A stretch of DNA of 64,000 bases from Pseudaestuariivita rosea. Lineage in GTDB: Bacteria; Pseudomonadota; Alphaproteobacteria; Rhodobacterales; Rhodobacteraceae. Location of the stretch: the NCBI RefSeq assembly GCF_017592335.1, contig NZ_JACNMP010000002.1, forward strand, positions 236,901 to 300,900. The letters run 5' to 3'. This document shows positions 8,699-17,245 of the stretch, piece by piece. Both the position numbers and the translations under genes were made by a program. Each line of letters begins with the position of its first letter. Position 1 is the first letter of the stretch. Below the pieces are notes generated by a model. That model searched no databases, had not been told where the DNA came from, and saw only the letters and a list, made by a program, of their open reading frames with translations.

Positions 8699-9865
8699 TT
8701 AACCGTGTTGTTCGGCCAGTATCTGTGCCGAATGTTGGGCGTGATCCGGGATCAGACTGTACAGTTTGTCCACCAGATCCAATGAGTCTTCGTGCTGAAT
8801 AGTCCAGGCGCTGCGATGTTGCGATGCAACAGCGGAACGGACTGCCAGCACATCCTGTTCGGACATTTCCAGCAGCGCATCCCCAATGGTATCGGGGTGA
8901 AGATCGCCAACCACAATGCCCATATCTCGCGCTTCGACAAACCGGGCGACTTCGGTGCCCGCCCTTACGATGGGCACCGCGCCATGGGCACAGCCTTCGT
9001 AAAGCCGGTTCGGCAGTAACCAATCTGAGTTCTCGCCTTGCTGGTATAGATCGATCAGCCATGAAAACCGGACCTGCCCGTAAATCTCGGCCAAATCATC
9101 GGGATATCGATAAGGGCCGCCAAAACTCAGATAGTGATTGTCGGCAATCACATCGTCGAAATCGGGCATGACATCATAAGCAGGCTTGCCCCGCAGACTG
9201 ACTTTTATGCGCCCGTTCGCGTCGCGCGTCATCTGATCCAGCAAATGCAGCGATGCCTGACAGCGCAGAATACCGAACCATCCGATCCGGATGGTATCAT
9301 CCTGAATCCCGACACTGCGGTTGCTTGCAGGCGTATATAGCATCTTGTTTTCGATCACCATCGTTTCGGGCGCATTCTGGCCATAGGGTTCGAAATAGTT
9401 GCGGACAAACCCAGGCGAACTGGTGATCAGCAGGGCCGTCCGCCGCATCAACTGCCGTTCGATGCCCCGCAGTATTGCACCGATCGGGTTTTTGCGCAGC
9501 ATCAGCGCGTGGATATCCAGACATTCATAGACAATCGGTACTTTGCGCACCTTCAAGACGCGCCGTACCTTGGGTGCAAGCGCCAGCATTTCAAGATTAC
9601 GGGCAATGATCACATCGGGTTTGGGTGTCCCTTTCAGCAAATCCCGCAGGCTGATATAGCTTTGACACACAGCCCCGATCCGCTGACGAAACCCGCCATT
9701 GAAGGTCAGCCCGAAACACCGCATCGTGCGTGCAGGCCCTTTGATCGCGGGTTCCTTGCGGGAAAACCCCGCCAAGTGTACTTCGGCCCCACCAACTGAA
9801 AGCATTTCAACCCGACGCCAAATGGCGTCGTCCGACAAATCATGTGCAAGATAGAGTATACGCAA
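8699..9865 (-). CDS. Glycosyltransferase, ExoL-like (GT4-type fold)
   Basis: A 388-residue protein starting MRILYLAHDLSDDAIWRRV, with the N-terminal Rossmann-like half of GT-B enzymes and a C-terminal block (LPNRLYEGCAHGAVPIV near 295-312) equivalent to the E-x7-E/G-rich nucleotide-binding segment of GT4 enzymes. The overall sequence reads like succinoglycan ExoL. No membrane segments are evident, so it probably works at the cytoplasmic face on lipid-linked intermediates. It starts the tight ExoL-ExoA-ExoM run, preceded by about 280 bp of non-coding DNA that should hold its promoter. Confidence 0.8.
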   Translation of the reverse strand: MRILYLAHDLSDDAIWRRVEMLSVGGAEVHLAGFSRKEPAIKGPARTMRCFGLTFNGGFRQRIGAVCQSYISLRDLLKGTPKPDVIIARNLEMLALAPKVRRVLKVRKVPIVYECLDIHALMLRKNPIGAILRGIERQLMRRTALLITSSPGFVRNYFEPYGQNAPETMVIENKMLYTPASNRSVGIQDDTIRIGWFGILRCQASLHLLDQMTRDANGRIKVSLRGKPAYDVMPDFDDVIADNHYLSFGGPYRYPDDLAEIYGQVRFSWLIDLYQQGENSDWLLPNRLYEGCAHGAVPIVRAGTEVARFVEARDMGIVVGDLHPDTIGDALLEMSEQDVLAVRSAVASQHRSAWTIQHEDSLDLVDKLYSLIPDHAQHSAQILAEQHG

Positions 9866-10146
9866 GAAAACTCACCATAAAGTATCGACAAAACTATGTT
9901 CTGCCGTGTTGCTACCGCAGCCGTGCATAAAGATAAATGCGACGGATGTCTTATTTCCATTTCTCTGCTTTGTCCTTCGCGCAATCTATTGCCGGTTGAA
10001 GACATATAGTCGCCTATATCCGCCGATTTTGCCTGTTCGTTGGGCAGACTGTGAAAGCCCTGACGACAGAAATTGGGTTGTGTGTCGATTCTGCTGCAAC
10101 GCACAGAGAATACGTGGTGCACAGCCATGACAACGTTACGTTTTCC
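9866..10146. other. Intergenic region upstream of the ExoL-like gene
   Basis: This 281-bp gap separates two minus-strand genes. It is locally richer in A/T near 9870-9990 than the flanking genes, as expected for a promoter feeding the ExoL-ExoA-ExoM run. The open frames crossing it have no ribosome site or family resemblance. I see no clear repeat, operator or terminator. Confidence 0.4.
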
Positions 10147-11016
10147 TCAGAACCACTGCCCGGGTTCCATCAGGCCCAGGTTCATCAACTGCATGCTACT
10201 CCATTCAAATTGCACGGAATTATGCCATTTGAAGCTGCCGATCTCGTGCCGGGATCGCGGATTGCGCCGCAGCGCCTTGGCTGTTCGAAACGAACAGATC
10301 GCCGCGGTCAGATTATGGTGCCAGGGGCAGGCATAGGTATTGTATTCCTCATCATTGAATAAATGCCCCGGCAGCATTTTCAGCCCCGGTTTGCTTTTGA
10401 ATATCGCGATACGGTCGATACGCCTTTGTTTTTGCGGCACATGTTCTTCGAACCGCCACTTCAGTCCGCCGAAAAAATCATGTTGCCGATCCTTGGGCGC
10501 CCAGTCGTTTTCAGCATCTTCACGACCGATCGCATAGTACCCGGATTTATCCAGAAAGGGCGCTGTAACAGACACGGCGTTTGGGCAGGCCGCCAGATCT
10601 TCTGCATAAAGATCAATAACATAGCTCAGCATGGCCTCGCGCCGCTCTTCCGTATGAAAGGTCAGCATTTCGCCGATGCTGCGAGTTTCACAAAAGGGAA
10701 AGAAAAGATATTCGGCGTTGAAACAATAGTAAAACCAGACGCCCGGCGCGGCCGCGATCAGCTTGTTGATGATCTCTTCCCGCAGGCCCGGTTTCGTGAT
10801 CACTTCGGATATGCGCGTGACCTGATCCAACAGGGCAGGATCAATGGCGATACCGGGCGCGCCAATGGCGAGAACCTGTTGAAACCCCAGTGAAATATGG
10901 TGTCTAAGCGTCGACGCGACCTCGACATCATCTTCCAGAAAAATCAGCGCAATCGGCCCCTTACCAAGGACCGACCCCGGCTGTTTCAGAAACTGGTCAA
11001 AACTGTCGAACACCAT
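10147..11016 (-). CDS. Uncharacterised glycosyltransferase-like protein of the exopolysaccharide region
   Basis: A 289-residue protein with AGAGG six bases before its ATG. It has [24 protein letters not shown] (shown in parts), which resembles the start of GT-A enzymes that use an 'EDD' acidic cluster, and near the C-terminus [23 protein letters not shown]. There is no signal peptide or membrane helix. I do not recognise a named family with confidence; the gene neighbourhood and the acidic cluster suggest a glycosyltransferase 2-like or 92-like enzyme. It is divergent from miaB across a gap of about 100 bp and transcribed toward the exo genes. Confidence 0.5.
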   Translation of the reverse strand: MVFDSFDQFLKQPGSVLGKGPIALIFLEDDVEVASTLRHHISLGFQQVLAIGAPGIAIDPALLDQVTRISEVITKPGLREEIINKLIAAAPGVWFYYCFNAEYLFFPFCETRSIGEMLTFHTEERREAMLSYVIDLYAEDLAACPNAVSVTAPFLDKSGYYAIGREDAENDWAPKDRQHDFFGGLKWRFEEHVPQKQRRIDRIAIFKSKPGLKMLPGHLFNDEEYNTYACPWHHNLTAAICSFRTAKALRRNPRSRHEIGSFKWHNSVQFEWSSMQLMNLGLMEPGQWF

Positions 11017-11118
11017 CGCACGCCTCTTTCAAAACCCTATTGCCCGACGCGGTCCACACATTGCAAGCCCATCCTCTTTTCGGTAGAAGGGCGCACCGCC
11101 AAAATCCGGAACATATCC

Positions 11119-12459
11119 ATGTCAGACGAAAACGCGAAAAAGCTTTATATCAAGACCTATGGCTGTCAGATGAATGTCTATGACAGCGAACGCATGGCCG
11201 AAGCTTTGGGTGGTCAGGGGTATGTGGCGACCGACACGCCGGATGACGCGGATATGATTCTGCTAAACACCTGTCACATCAGGGAAAAAGCAGCTGAAAA
11301 GATCTATTCGGAACTGGGTCGGTATAAGGGTCTGAAGGCCGAAAAGCCTGATCTGAAGATTGGCGTTGCAGGCTGTGTCGCCCAGGCCGAAGGCGCCGAG
11401 ATCATGCGTCGCCAACCCATGGTCGATCTGGTCGTCGGCCCGCAAAGCTATCACCGCCTGCCCGATATGGAACAGCAGGTGGCCAAGGGGCAAAAGGCGC
11501 TCGACACCGATTTTCCCAAAGAAGACAAATTCGATCACCTCAAATCCCGCCCCAAGGCGCAACGCGGCCCAACCGCCTTTCTGACGGTGCAGGAAGGCTG
11601 CGATAAATTCTGCGCCTTCTGCGTCGTGCCCTATACCCGCGGGGCCGAAGTATCACGCCCCGTCGATCAGGTTCTGAGTGAGGCGCGCGATCTGGTGGAT
11701 CGCGGCGTGCGCGAAATTACCCTTTTGGGTCAGAATGTTAACGCCTATCACGGCATAGGCGCGAAGGGAGAAACTTCCCTGGCCGATCTGATCTGGCAAT
11801 TGAATGATATCGACGGGCTGGAACGCATCCGCTTTACCACATCCCACCCCAACGACATGGACGACGCGCTGATCGAAGCGCACGGAACCTGCGATAAACT
11901 CATGCCTTACCTGCACCTGCCCGTGCAATCCGGCAGTGACCGCATCCTCAAGGCGATGAACCGCAAGCACACGGCCGAGGACTATATTCGCCTGATCGAA
12001 CGCATCCGCGCCGCGCGCCCGGATATCCTGATGTCGGGTGATTTCATCGTGGGTTTCCCCGGCGAAACCGATCAGGATTTCGAAGACACCATGGCTCTGG
12101 TCCGCGCTGTAAACTATGGCCAGGCCTTTTCCTTCAAATACTCCACCCGCCCCGGCACCCCCGCAGCCGAACGCGCCCAGGTCGATCCGGATGTCGCCAG
12201 TGATCGCCTGCAGCGGCTGCAGGCCCTTCTGAACGAACAACAACGCAGCATACAGGACGCCATGGTCGGGCAAGAGGTCACTGTACTTTTTGAAAAACCA
12301 GGCCGCCTGGCCGGTCAAATGGTTGGAAAATCAGAATATTTGCACGCCGTTCATGTCCAGGCACCCAAATCCATGCGCGGCGAACTCGTCCGTGTCCGAA
12401 TCACCGAAAGCTCGACCAATTCGCTTGCCGGGGTCCTTGCCCAAGACGTTGCTGCGTGA
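11119..12459 (+). CDS. miaB: tRNA-2-methylthio-N6-dimethylallyladenosine synthase
   Basis: A 446-residue methylthiotransferase. The ATG at 11119 is chosen because homology starts there ([13 protein letters not shown]); the frame is open 74 codons further upstream but that stretch is not MiaB-like. The N-terminal UPF0004 domain carries Cys16, Cys52 and Cys86, and the radical SAM motif is C161-x3-C165-x2-C168 in [16 protein letters not shown], each set binding a 4Fe-4S cluster. A C-terminal TRAM domain follows (about 375-440). It methylthiolates i6A37 in tRNAs that read UNN codons. It stands alone on the plus strand. Confidence 0.97.
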   Translation: MSDENAKKLYIKTYGCQMNVYDSERMAEALGGQGYVATDTPDDADMILLNTCHIREKAAEKIYSELGRYKGLKAEKPDLKIGVAGCVAQAEGAEIMRRQPMVDLVVGPQSYHRLPDMEQQVAKGQKALDTDFPKEDKFDHLKSRPKAQRGPTAFLTVQEGCDKFCAFCVVPYTRGAEVSRPVDQVLSEARDLVDRGVREITLLGQNVNAYHGIGAKGETSLADLIWQLNDIDGLERIRFTTSHPNDMDDALIEAHGTCDKLMPYLHLPVQSGSDRILKAMNRKHTAEDYIRLIERIRAARPDILMSGDFIVGFPGETDQDFEDTMALVRAVNYGQAFSFKYSTRPGTPAAERAQVDPDVASDRLQRLQALLNEQQRSIQDAMVGQEVTVLFEKPGRLAGQMVGKSEYLHAVHVQAPKSMRGELVRVRITESSTNSLAGVLAQDVAA

Positions 12460-12568
12460 CCGGTACCATTATTGTTCCAAAAATACTCGCGCCGCAGGCA
12501 TCCCGAAGGCCCACAGGGCCTGAGATAAAAGACGCGGCGCGTCAGCGCCTCAATTGGATCACAGCCCC

Positions 12569-13402
12569 ATGCGTCTGATCCTGCTGACCGCACTGACCAT
12601 GATCGCCTTTGCCGCCAATTCCGTCCTGAACCGCCTCGCACTCACCGATGGCACGATGGGCGCGTCCAGCTTTGCCGCCATCCGTATCCTGTCCGGCGCT
12701 GTTGTTCTGGTCGCTCTGGTCTGGCTAACCTCCCGTAAAGACCAACAAAAACTGCCTTTTTCTGCTGTTGGCACGCTGTCGCTCGCTCTCTACGTCCTTG
12801 GCTTTTCCTTCGCTTATATCACGCTTGATGCCGGTGTCGGGGCTTTGCTCCTGTTTGGTGGCGTGCAAGTCACGATGTTTCTGGGGGCGCTCATCCTGCG
12901 TGAACAGGTCCCGCTGGAACGGTGGATCGGCGCAGTGATCGCTTTTGCAGGACTGATCTATCTGATGTGGCCCGCGGGCGCTGATATTCCGCCGTTTTCA
13001 GGCAGTCTGTTGATGGCCGCCGCCGCCCTTGGGTGGGGCGTTTATTCGCTGGCAGGGCGGGGTGCCCAGGCGCCCCTTAACATGACCGCCGCCAATTTCC
13101 TTCTGGCTGTCCCACTGGGCGCGCTGGCTTTTCTGTTGGTTCCGTCCCAGGTGACGTTCAACGGAACAATCCTCGCCATTATATCGGGCGCGATCACCTC
13201 GGGACTGGGATATGCGTTGTGGTACAGCATCCTGCCCAACCTGGGCGCAACACGCGCTGCGGTTTCACAGCTAACCGTTCCGATCATCGCCGTGGCGGGG
13301 GGTATCGCATTTCTGGACGAAACGCTCACCACGCGGTTCGCTTTGGCCTCCGCCTTGGTGCTGGGTGGCGTTGCATTATCCCTAATAAAAACGGGGCGCT
13401 AG
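12569..13402 (+). CDS. DMT-superfamily (EamA) inner-membrane transporter
   Basis: A 277-residue protein of about ten hydrophobic helices arranged as two EamA repeats (about 3-140 and 150-275). The ATG at 12569 starts a clean first helix (MRLILLTALTMIAFAANSVLNR); a TTG five codons earlier is less likely. The FAANSVLNRLAL and ALWYSILPNLGA segments are typical of drug/metabolite exporters. The substrate is unknown. It ends one base before the convergent purK stop, with no terminator visible between them. Confidence 0.85.
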   Translation: MRLILLTALTMIAFAANSVLNRLALTDGTMGASSFAAIRILSGAVVLVALVWLTSRKDQQKLPFSAVGTLSLALYVLGFSFAYITLDAGVGALLLFGGVQVTMFLGALILREQVPLERWIGAVIAFAGLIYLMWPAGADIPPFSGSLLMAAAALGWGVYSLAGRGAQAPLNMTAANFLLAVPLGALAFLLVPSQVTFNGTILAIISGAITSGLGYALWYSILPNLGATRAAVSQLTVPIIAVAGGIAFLDETLTTRFALASALVLGGVALSLIKTGR

Positions 13403-13403
13403 G

Positions 13404-14474
13404 TCATCTGGGGCCAATCACCCTGTTGATATGCCCCATCTTCCGACCCGGCTTAATCTCTGCCTTACCATAAAGATGCAGCGCCGCGCCGTCTTGTGCC
13501 AGCGCAGGCACGCGGGTCATATCGTCACCGATCAGGTTTTCCATCACCACGTCCGAATGCCGCGTCCCATCACCCAGGGGCCATCCCGCGATGGCCCGGA
13601 TGTGCTGTTCAAACTGGTCAATCACGCATCCGTTTTGCGTCCAATGCCCCGAGTTATGGACCCGTGGCGCGATCTCATTCACGATCAGACCACCGGGCGT
13701 CACGAAAAGCTCAACCCCCATGACGCCAACATACTCCAGCTCATTCAAAATCCTGCCGGTCAACAAAACCGCATCCGCCCGCTGCGCGGCACTTAGCCGG
13801 GCGGGCACGGTCGTCGTGCGCAGAATGCCGTCGCGATGCAGGTTTTCGCCCGGATCAAAGCAGGCGACTTGTCCATCAAGCCCCCGTGCGCCGATCACCG
13901 AAACCTCATGGCTGAACGCGACAAAACCTTCCAGAATGGCAGGCGCGCCTTGTAGATCCGCGAAAGCATCCGCCAAATCGGATTGTTCGCTGATCCGCAC
14001 CTGTCCTTTGCCGTCATAGCCAAAACGACGGGTTTTCAGGACGGCGGGCGTCCCGATCTGACCCACTGCGGCGCGCAGATCATCCAGCGTATCCACCGCT
14101 GCATAGGGTGCGGTCGTCAGGCCAAGGCCGGTCAGAAAATACTTTTCGGTCAGCCGATCCTGACTAACAGACAGCGCCTGCCTGCCAGGTCGAATGGGGC
14201 ACCGGGGGTCAAGCATATCAAGCGCGGAAACGGGAATATTCTCAAACTCATAGGTGATGACATCAACCGCATCGGCAAAGGCCTGCAGCGCGGTTGTGTC
14301 ATTGTAAGACGCCGTTGTGACCTGATGGGCGACGTCCCCGGCGGGTGGCTCGGCGCCGGGCTCAAAGATATGGCACTTAAACCCTAGCCGCGACGCCGCA
14401 ACCGACAGCATCCGCCCCAACTGCCCACCGCCCAGAATACCGATGGTTGCCCCGACCGGCAGCGGCTTAGTCAT
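13404..14474 (-). CDS. purK: N5-carboxyaminoimidazole ribonucleotide synthase
   Basis: A 356-residue ATP-grasp enzyme that carboxylates AIR with ATP and bicarbonate in purine synthesis. The start at 14474 ([23 protein letters not shown]) is chosen because the nucleotide-binding GGGQLGRM should lie near the N-terminus; the frame reaches 14513. [19 protein letters not shown] and the [14 protein letters not shown] block near the C-terminus are diagnostic. The start overlaps the end of purE by 8 bp, so the two are coupled. Confidence 0.95.
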   Translation of the reverse strand: MTKPLPVGATIGILGGGQLGRMLSVAASRLGFKCHIFEPGAEPPAGDVAHQVTTASYNDTTALQAFADAVDVITYEFENIPVSALDMLDPRCPIRPGRQALSVSQDRLTEKYFLTGLGLTTAPYAAVDTLDDLRAAVGQIGTPAVLKTRRFGYDGKGQVRISEQSDLADAFADLQGAPAILEGFVAFSHEVSVIGARGLDGQVACFDPGENLHRDGILRTTTVPARLSAAQRADAVLLTGRILNELEYVGVMGVELFVTPGGLIVNEIAPRVHNSGHWTQNGCVIDQFEQHIRAIAGWPLGDGTRHSDVVMENLIGDDMTRVPALAQDGAALHLYGKAEIKPGRKMGHINRVIGPR

Positions 14475-14946
14475 CCACAGGCTCCTCGGGGATTGAGGCC
14501 GAAAGCGCATCACGCCACCGATCCAGCCGTTCCGCCAGCGCGCTGTCCTGCAAGGCCAGAATACCAGCCGCCATTAATCCTGCATTGGCCGCCCCGGCGG
14601 CCCCGATTGCCATTGTCGCAACCGGAAATCCCTTGGGCATCTGCACGATGGAATACAGGCTGTCGACGCCTGACAACGCCCGCGTCTGAACAGGCACCCC
14701 GATCACCGGCACCCGCGTTTTCGACGCCATCATACCCGGCAAATGCGCAGCCCCGCCTGCGCCCGCGATGATCACATGCAAGCCCCGATCGACAGCCGTC
14801 TTGCCATAGTCCCACAGACGGTCGGGCGTGCGATGGGCCGAAACGATCCTGGCCTCATATCCCACACCGAGGTCATCCAGTATGTCCGCTGCTGCTTTCA
14901 TCGTCGGCCAGTCCGACTGACTGCCCATGATAATGCCGACTTTCAT
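14467..14946 (-). CDS. purE: N5-carboxyaminoimidazole ribonucleotide mutase
   Basis: A 159-residue class I PurE that converts N5-CAIR to [16 protein letters not shown] (8-19) binds phosphate, and SAHRTPDRL contains the catalytic His38. [12 protein letters not shown] and the GVPVQT segment complete the active site. Length matches the family. It is the first gene of the purE-purK pair; its C-terminus overlaps purK. Confidence 0.97.
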   Translation of the reverse strand: MKVGIIMGSQSDWPTMKAAADILDDLGVGYEARIVSAHRTPDRLWDYGKTAVDRGLHVIIAGAGGAAHLPGMMASKTRVPVIGVPVQTRALSGVDSLYSIVQMPKGFPVATMAIGAAGAANAGLMAAGILALQDSALAERLDRWRDALSASIPEEPVDD

Positions 14947-14992
14947 TCACCGCCTCCTTCAAGCGAAGCGGCACTATACGCAGGAAAAGCGT

Positions 14993-15211
14993 TTACGCAA
15001 TGATATCCGGGGTTAAGCGGTCTTCGATCTGGGCAATTTTGTCTTTCAAAGCCAGCTTCTGACGCTTGAGCCGCTGCAAGGTCAACTGATCGCCCGTGCC
15101 CTTTTCATGCAGGGCGGCAATCGCTTCGTCCAGATCGCGGTGTTCGCGTCGAAATACCTCAAGCTCAATCCGAAGAACTTCCTCGGTTTTCATCTCGCCC
15201 GGTGCATTCAT
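14993..15211 (-). CDS. YdcH-like DUF465 protein
   Basis: A 72-residue, highly charged helical protein. Residues 14-65 carry the DUF465 pattern (RREHRDLDEAI, LKRQKLALKDKIAQIED) and probably form an antiparallel helical hairpin or coiled coil. There is no signal peptide. The function of the family is unknown; such genes are very common near purE or stand alone in alphaproteobacteria. It lies 46 bp upstream of purE and may share its transcript. Confidence 0.85.
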   Translation of the reverse strand: MNAPGEMKTEEVLRIELEVFRREHRDLDEAIAALHEKGTGDQLTLQRLKRQKLALKDKIAQIEDRLTPDIIA

Positions 15212-15278
15212 CCATGTAAATCCCTTGCCAAGGCCCCTTACATAGCAATTTGAATGCCTTTCGCAAAGACCCTTGCCC

Positions 15279-15307
15279 CTTGCGCAGGGCTATTTTGCGC
15301 CCCATAT
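15279..15307 (+). promoter_or_regulatory. Heat-shock sigma-32-type promoter of hsp20
   Basis: CTTGCGC at 15279-15285 and CCCCATAT at 15300-15307, 14 bp apart, fit the RpoH consensus (CTTGAA, 11-15 bp, CCCCATNT), with the -10 element matching especially well. The gene start is about 60 bp downstream. The 5' leader is short; a weak hairpin (CGTC/GACG) near the ribosome site at about 15344-15361 could matter but is too short to call a thermometer. Confidence 0.65.
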
Positions 15308-15369
15308 TTGACAAAACTGGTCGCCAGAAAGGGGCCATTCACGAACGTCGCTTTTGAAGGACGATAGGA

Positions 15370-15783
15370 ATGACAAAACTGACTTTGGGGTCACACCCCT
15401 TTCTTCTGGGGTTTGAACAGCTTGAGCGTCTGGTTGAACGCACGGCGAAATCCGGGAACGACGGATACCCCCCCTACAACATCGAGCAGACGTCTGAGAC
15501 CTCTTACAGGATCACACTGGCCGTTGCCGGTTTCAGTGAAGGTGACCTGTCCATCACGGTCGAGGATCGGCAACTTGTCGTGCGCGGCAGACAGACGGAC
15601 GACGATACGGATCGTATGTTCCTGCATCGTGGTATCGCGGCCCGTCAGTTTCAGCGGTCGTTCGTTTTGGCCGATGGCGTCGATGTCGGTGAAGCGACGA
15701 TGGAAAACGGATTGCTGCACGTCGATCTGAACCGATCGGTGCCAGACAGTATTGTGCAGACAATCCAGATAAAGAAGGGGTAA
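15370..15783 (+). CDS. Small heat-shock protein, Hsp20/alpha-crystallin family
   Basis: A 137-residue ATP-independent chaperone that holds unfolding proteins. The alpha-crystallin domain spans about 35-128: PPYNIEQTSETSYRIT begins it, and EGDLSITVEDRQLVVRG and FQRSFVLADGVDV are its core strands. ENGLLHVDLNR near 116 corresponds to the usual A-x-x-x-n-GvL motif. GGACG precedes the ATG. It is followed by the DUF1150 gene with a 3-bp gap, a pairing common in alphaproteobacteria, and is preceded by a sigma-32-type promoter. Confidence 0.93.
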   Translation: MTKLTLGSHPFLLGFEQLERLVERTAKSGNDGYPPYNIEQTSETSYRITLAVAGFSEGDLSITVEDRQLVVRGRQTDDDTDRMFLHRGIAARQFQRSFVLADGVDVGEATMENGLLHVDLNRSVPDSIVQTIQIKKG

Positions 15784-15786
15784 GTT

Positions 15787-16014
15787 ATGAATACACGTTA
15801 TGATCTGGCCTCGGTTTTGGGCGAGCGGACTGTTTACGTAAAACCCATCGCAGTGGCTGATTTGCCTGAGCAGCTTCAGGAACAGGCCGATGGTCTGGAA
15901 ACGCTTTACGCTGTCCACACAGCCGAGGGCGAGCAGCTGGCTTTGGTTGCCGACCGCAGTCTGGCCTTTGTACTGGCCCGTCAGAACGACTTCAGTCCGG
16001 TGACTGTGCACTGA
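15787..16014 (+). CDS. DUF1150 family protein
   Basis: A 75-residue protein. YVKPIAVADLPEQLQ and LYAVHTAEGEQLALVADRSLAFVLARQND (given in parts) match the DUF1150 pattern seen directly downstream of hsp20 genes in Rhodobacterales and Rhizobiales. Its function is unknown; co-transcription with the chaperone suggests a stress-related role. Its 3' end overlaps the convergent lysE-type gene by 23 bp. Confidence 0.85.
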   Translation: MNTRYDLASVLGERTVYVKPIAVADLPEQLQEQADGLETLYAVHTAEGEQLALVADRSLAFVLARQNDFSPVTVH

Positions 16015-16645
16015 TTTCCGGTGCGGCGGCGGCCTGACCGGCCGAACCCTGGCCAAGCAGGATAGGATAAAGCGACGCCACCAGCAGCAGGGCCATTGTG
16101 ATATTGAAAGCACGCAAGCGACCCGGCGTTGATAGAAATCGGGTCATTTGCTGACCAAGCACGATCCATGTGCTGTTGGTGACAGATGACACCATGATGA
16201 ATACGATGGCCAGAATGGCCATGGCCAACCATCCGCTGCCGACCGAATAGAGAGTCACCGCAGTGGCGCACATCGCCCAGGCCTTTGGATTGACCCACTG
16301 AAACGCTGCGGCTTGCAGCAGTGTCATAGGCGTACCTGTTGCGTCGCCGCCTTCAACGGGTGCTGCACGGGCAATTTTCCATGCCAGCCACAGCATGTAC
16401 CCGGTTGCTGCAACCTTCAGAATGATCTCGGCCACCGGATATCTGTCGAACAGCTCGCCCAGGCCTGTCGACATAATCAGCAGCATTGACACCAACCCGG
16501 TCCAGATACCGACCATATGCGGAACAGTGCGGCGGTATCCGAAATTCGCACCCGAGGTCAGCAGCATAATGTTGTTTGGGCCCGGCGTACCGGTTGACGC
16601 AAAGGCGAACAGAACAAGGGGCAGGATCAGCGCAGGGTCTATCAT
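15992..16645 (-). CDS. LysE/RhtB-family amino acid exporter
   Basis: A 217-residue inner-membrane protein with about six hydrophobic helices. The ATG at 16645 is chosen because the family starts right there (MIDPALILPLVLFAFASTGTPGPN); the frame reaches 16786 but would overlap the divergent regulator. The TPGPNN motif near residue 20 is the LysE-family hallmark. It exports amino acids or related compounds. The divergent Lrp-type gene 73 bp away is the probable regulator, and an inverted repeat lies between them. Confidence 0.9.
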   Translation of the reverse strand: MIDPALILPLVLFAFASTGTPGPNNIMLLTSGANFGYRRTVPHMVGIWTGLVSMLLIMSTGLGELFDRYPVAEIILKVAATGYMLWLAWKIARAAPVEGGDATGTPMTLLQAAAFQWVNPKAWAMCATAVTLYSVGSGWLAMAILAIVFIMVSSVTNSTWIVLGQQMTRFLSTPGRLRAFNITMALLLVASLYPILLGQGSAGQAAAAPEISAQSPD

Positions 16646-16679
16646 ACACAAATATCTATCGCCCTTTGTGTCGCAAATC

Positions 16680-16716
16680 ATTGCAAAACAATCGCCTGAC
16701 TGCTTTATTTTGCAAT
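16680..16716. promoter_or_regulatory. Inverted repeat in the lysE/lrp divergent promoter region
   Basis: ATTGCAAAA at 16680-16688 and TTTTGCAAT at 16708-16716 are perfect 9-bp inverted copies whose centres are 28 bp apart, ending two bases before the lrp start. The position suggests an operator through which the Lrp-type protein represses itself and activates the exporter gene. This is inference from position and symmetry. Confidence 0.5.
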
Positions 16717-16718
16717 AA

Positions 16719-17171
16719 ATGATGGAACTAGACCAAATAGACCGCAAAATATTGCGTGTTCTGGCCACCGATGGGCGGATCAGCAATACCGGCCTGGCCG
16801 AACAGGTCGGGCTGTCGCCTTCGGCTTGTTTGCGACGTGTTCAGGAACTGGAACGCAGGCGTGTGATCAGCGGGTACAAGGCTGTGATCAATCCACAGGC
16901 CATCGGGATCGGATTTATTGCCTATGTCGCCGTTGGGCTGTCTGTTCATACCAGGGATGCCCAGGCCGCGTTTGAACAGGCGATGGCGGCTGCGCCCGAG
17001 GTTCGCGAATGCCACAACATCACCGGCATGGTCGAATATATCCTGCGGGTCGAGGTATCAGATCTGACCGCCTACAAACATTTCCATACCGAGGTGCTGG
17101 GCACCTTGCCCCATGTCAGCGCGATCACCTCCTATGTCGTCATGGCCTCACCCAAAGATGATCGCGCTTGA
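16719..17171 (+). CDS. Lrp/AsnC-family transcriptional regulator
   Basis: A 150-residue regulator. The N-terminal helix-turn-helix (about 5-60; LDQIDRKILRVLATDGRISN, GLSPSACLRRVQELE) is followed by a RAM/AsnC ligand-binding domain (about 70-145; ECHNITGMVEYILRVEV). ATG codons at 16719 and 16722 are both possible. It is divergent from the LysE-type exporter and presumably senses an amino acid that the exporter removes. Confidence 0.93.
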   Translation: MMELDQIDRKILRVLATDGRISNTGLAEQVGLSPSACLRRVQELERRRVISGYKAVINPQAIGIGFIAYVAVGLSVHTRDAQAAFEQAMAAAPEVRECHNITGMVEYILRVEVSDLTAYKHFHTEVLGTLPHVSAITSYVVMASPKDDRA

Positions 17172-17245
17172 ACTCATAAAATTCTTTTACCTTGGCGTCC
17201 CGCAGTGCTTAATATCGGACCGGGTGAGTAAGTGGGGCTGTTTGA

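Noticed and set aside
10897..11118. N-terminal extension of the MiaB frame
   Set aside because: MiaB similarity starts at 11119; the upstream part overlaps the divergent gene and its promoter.
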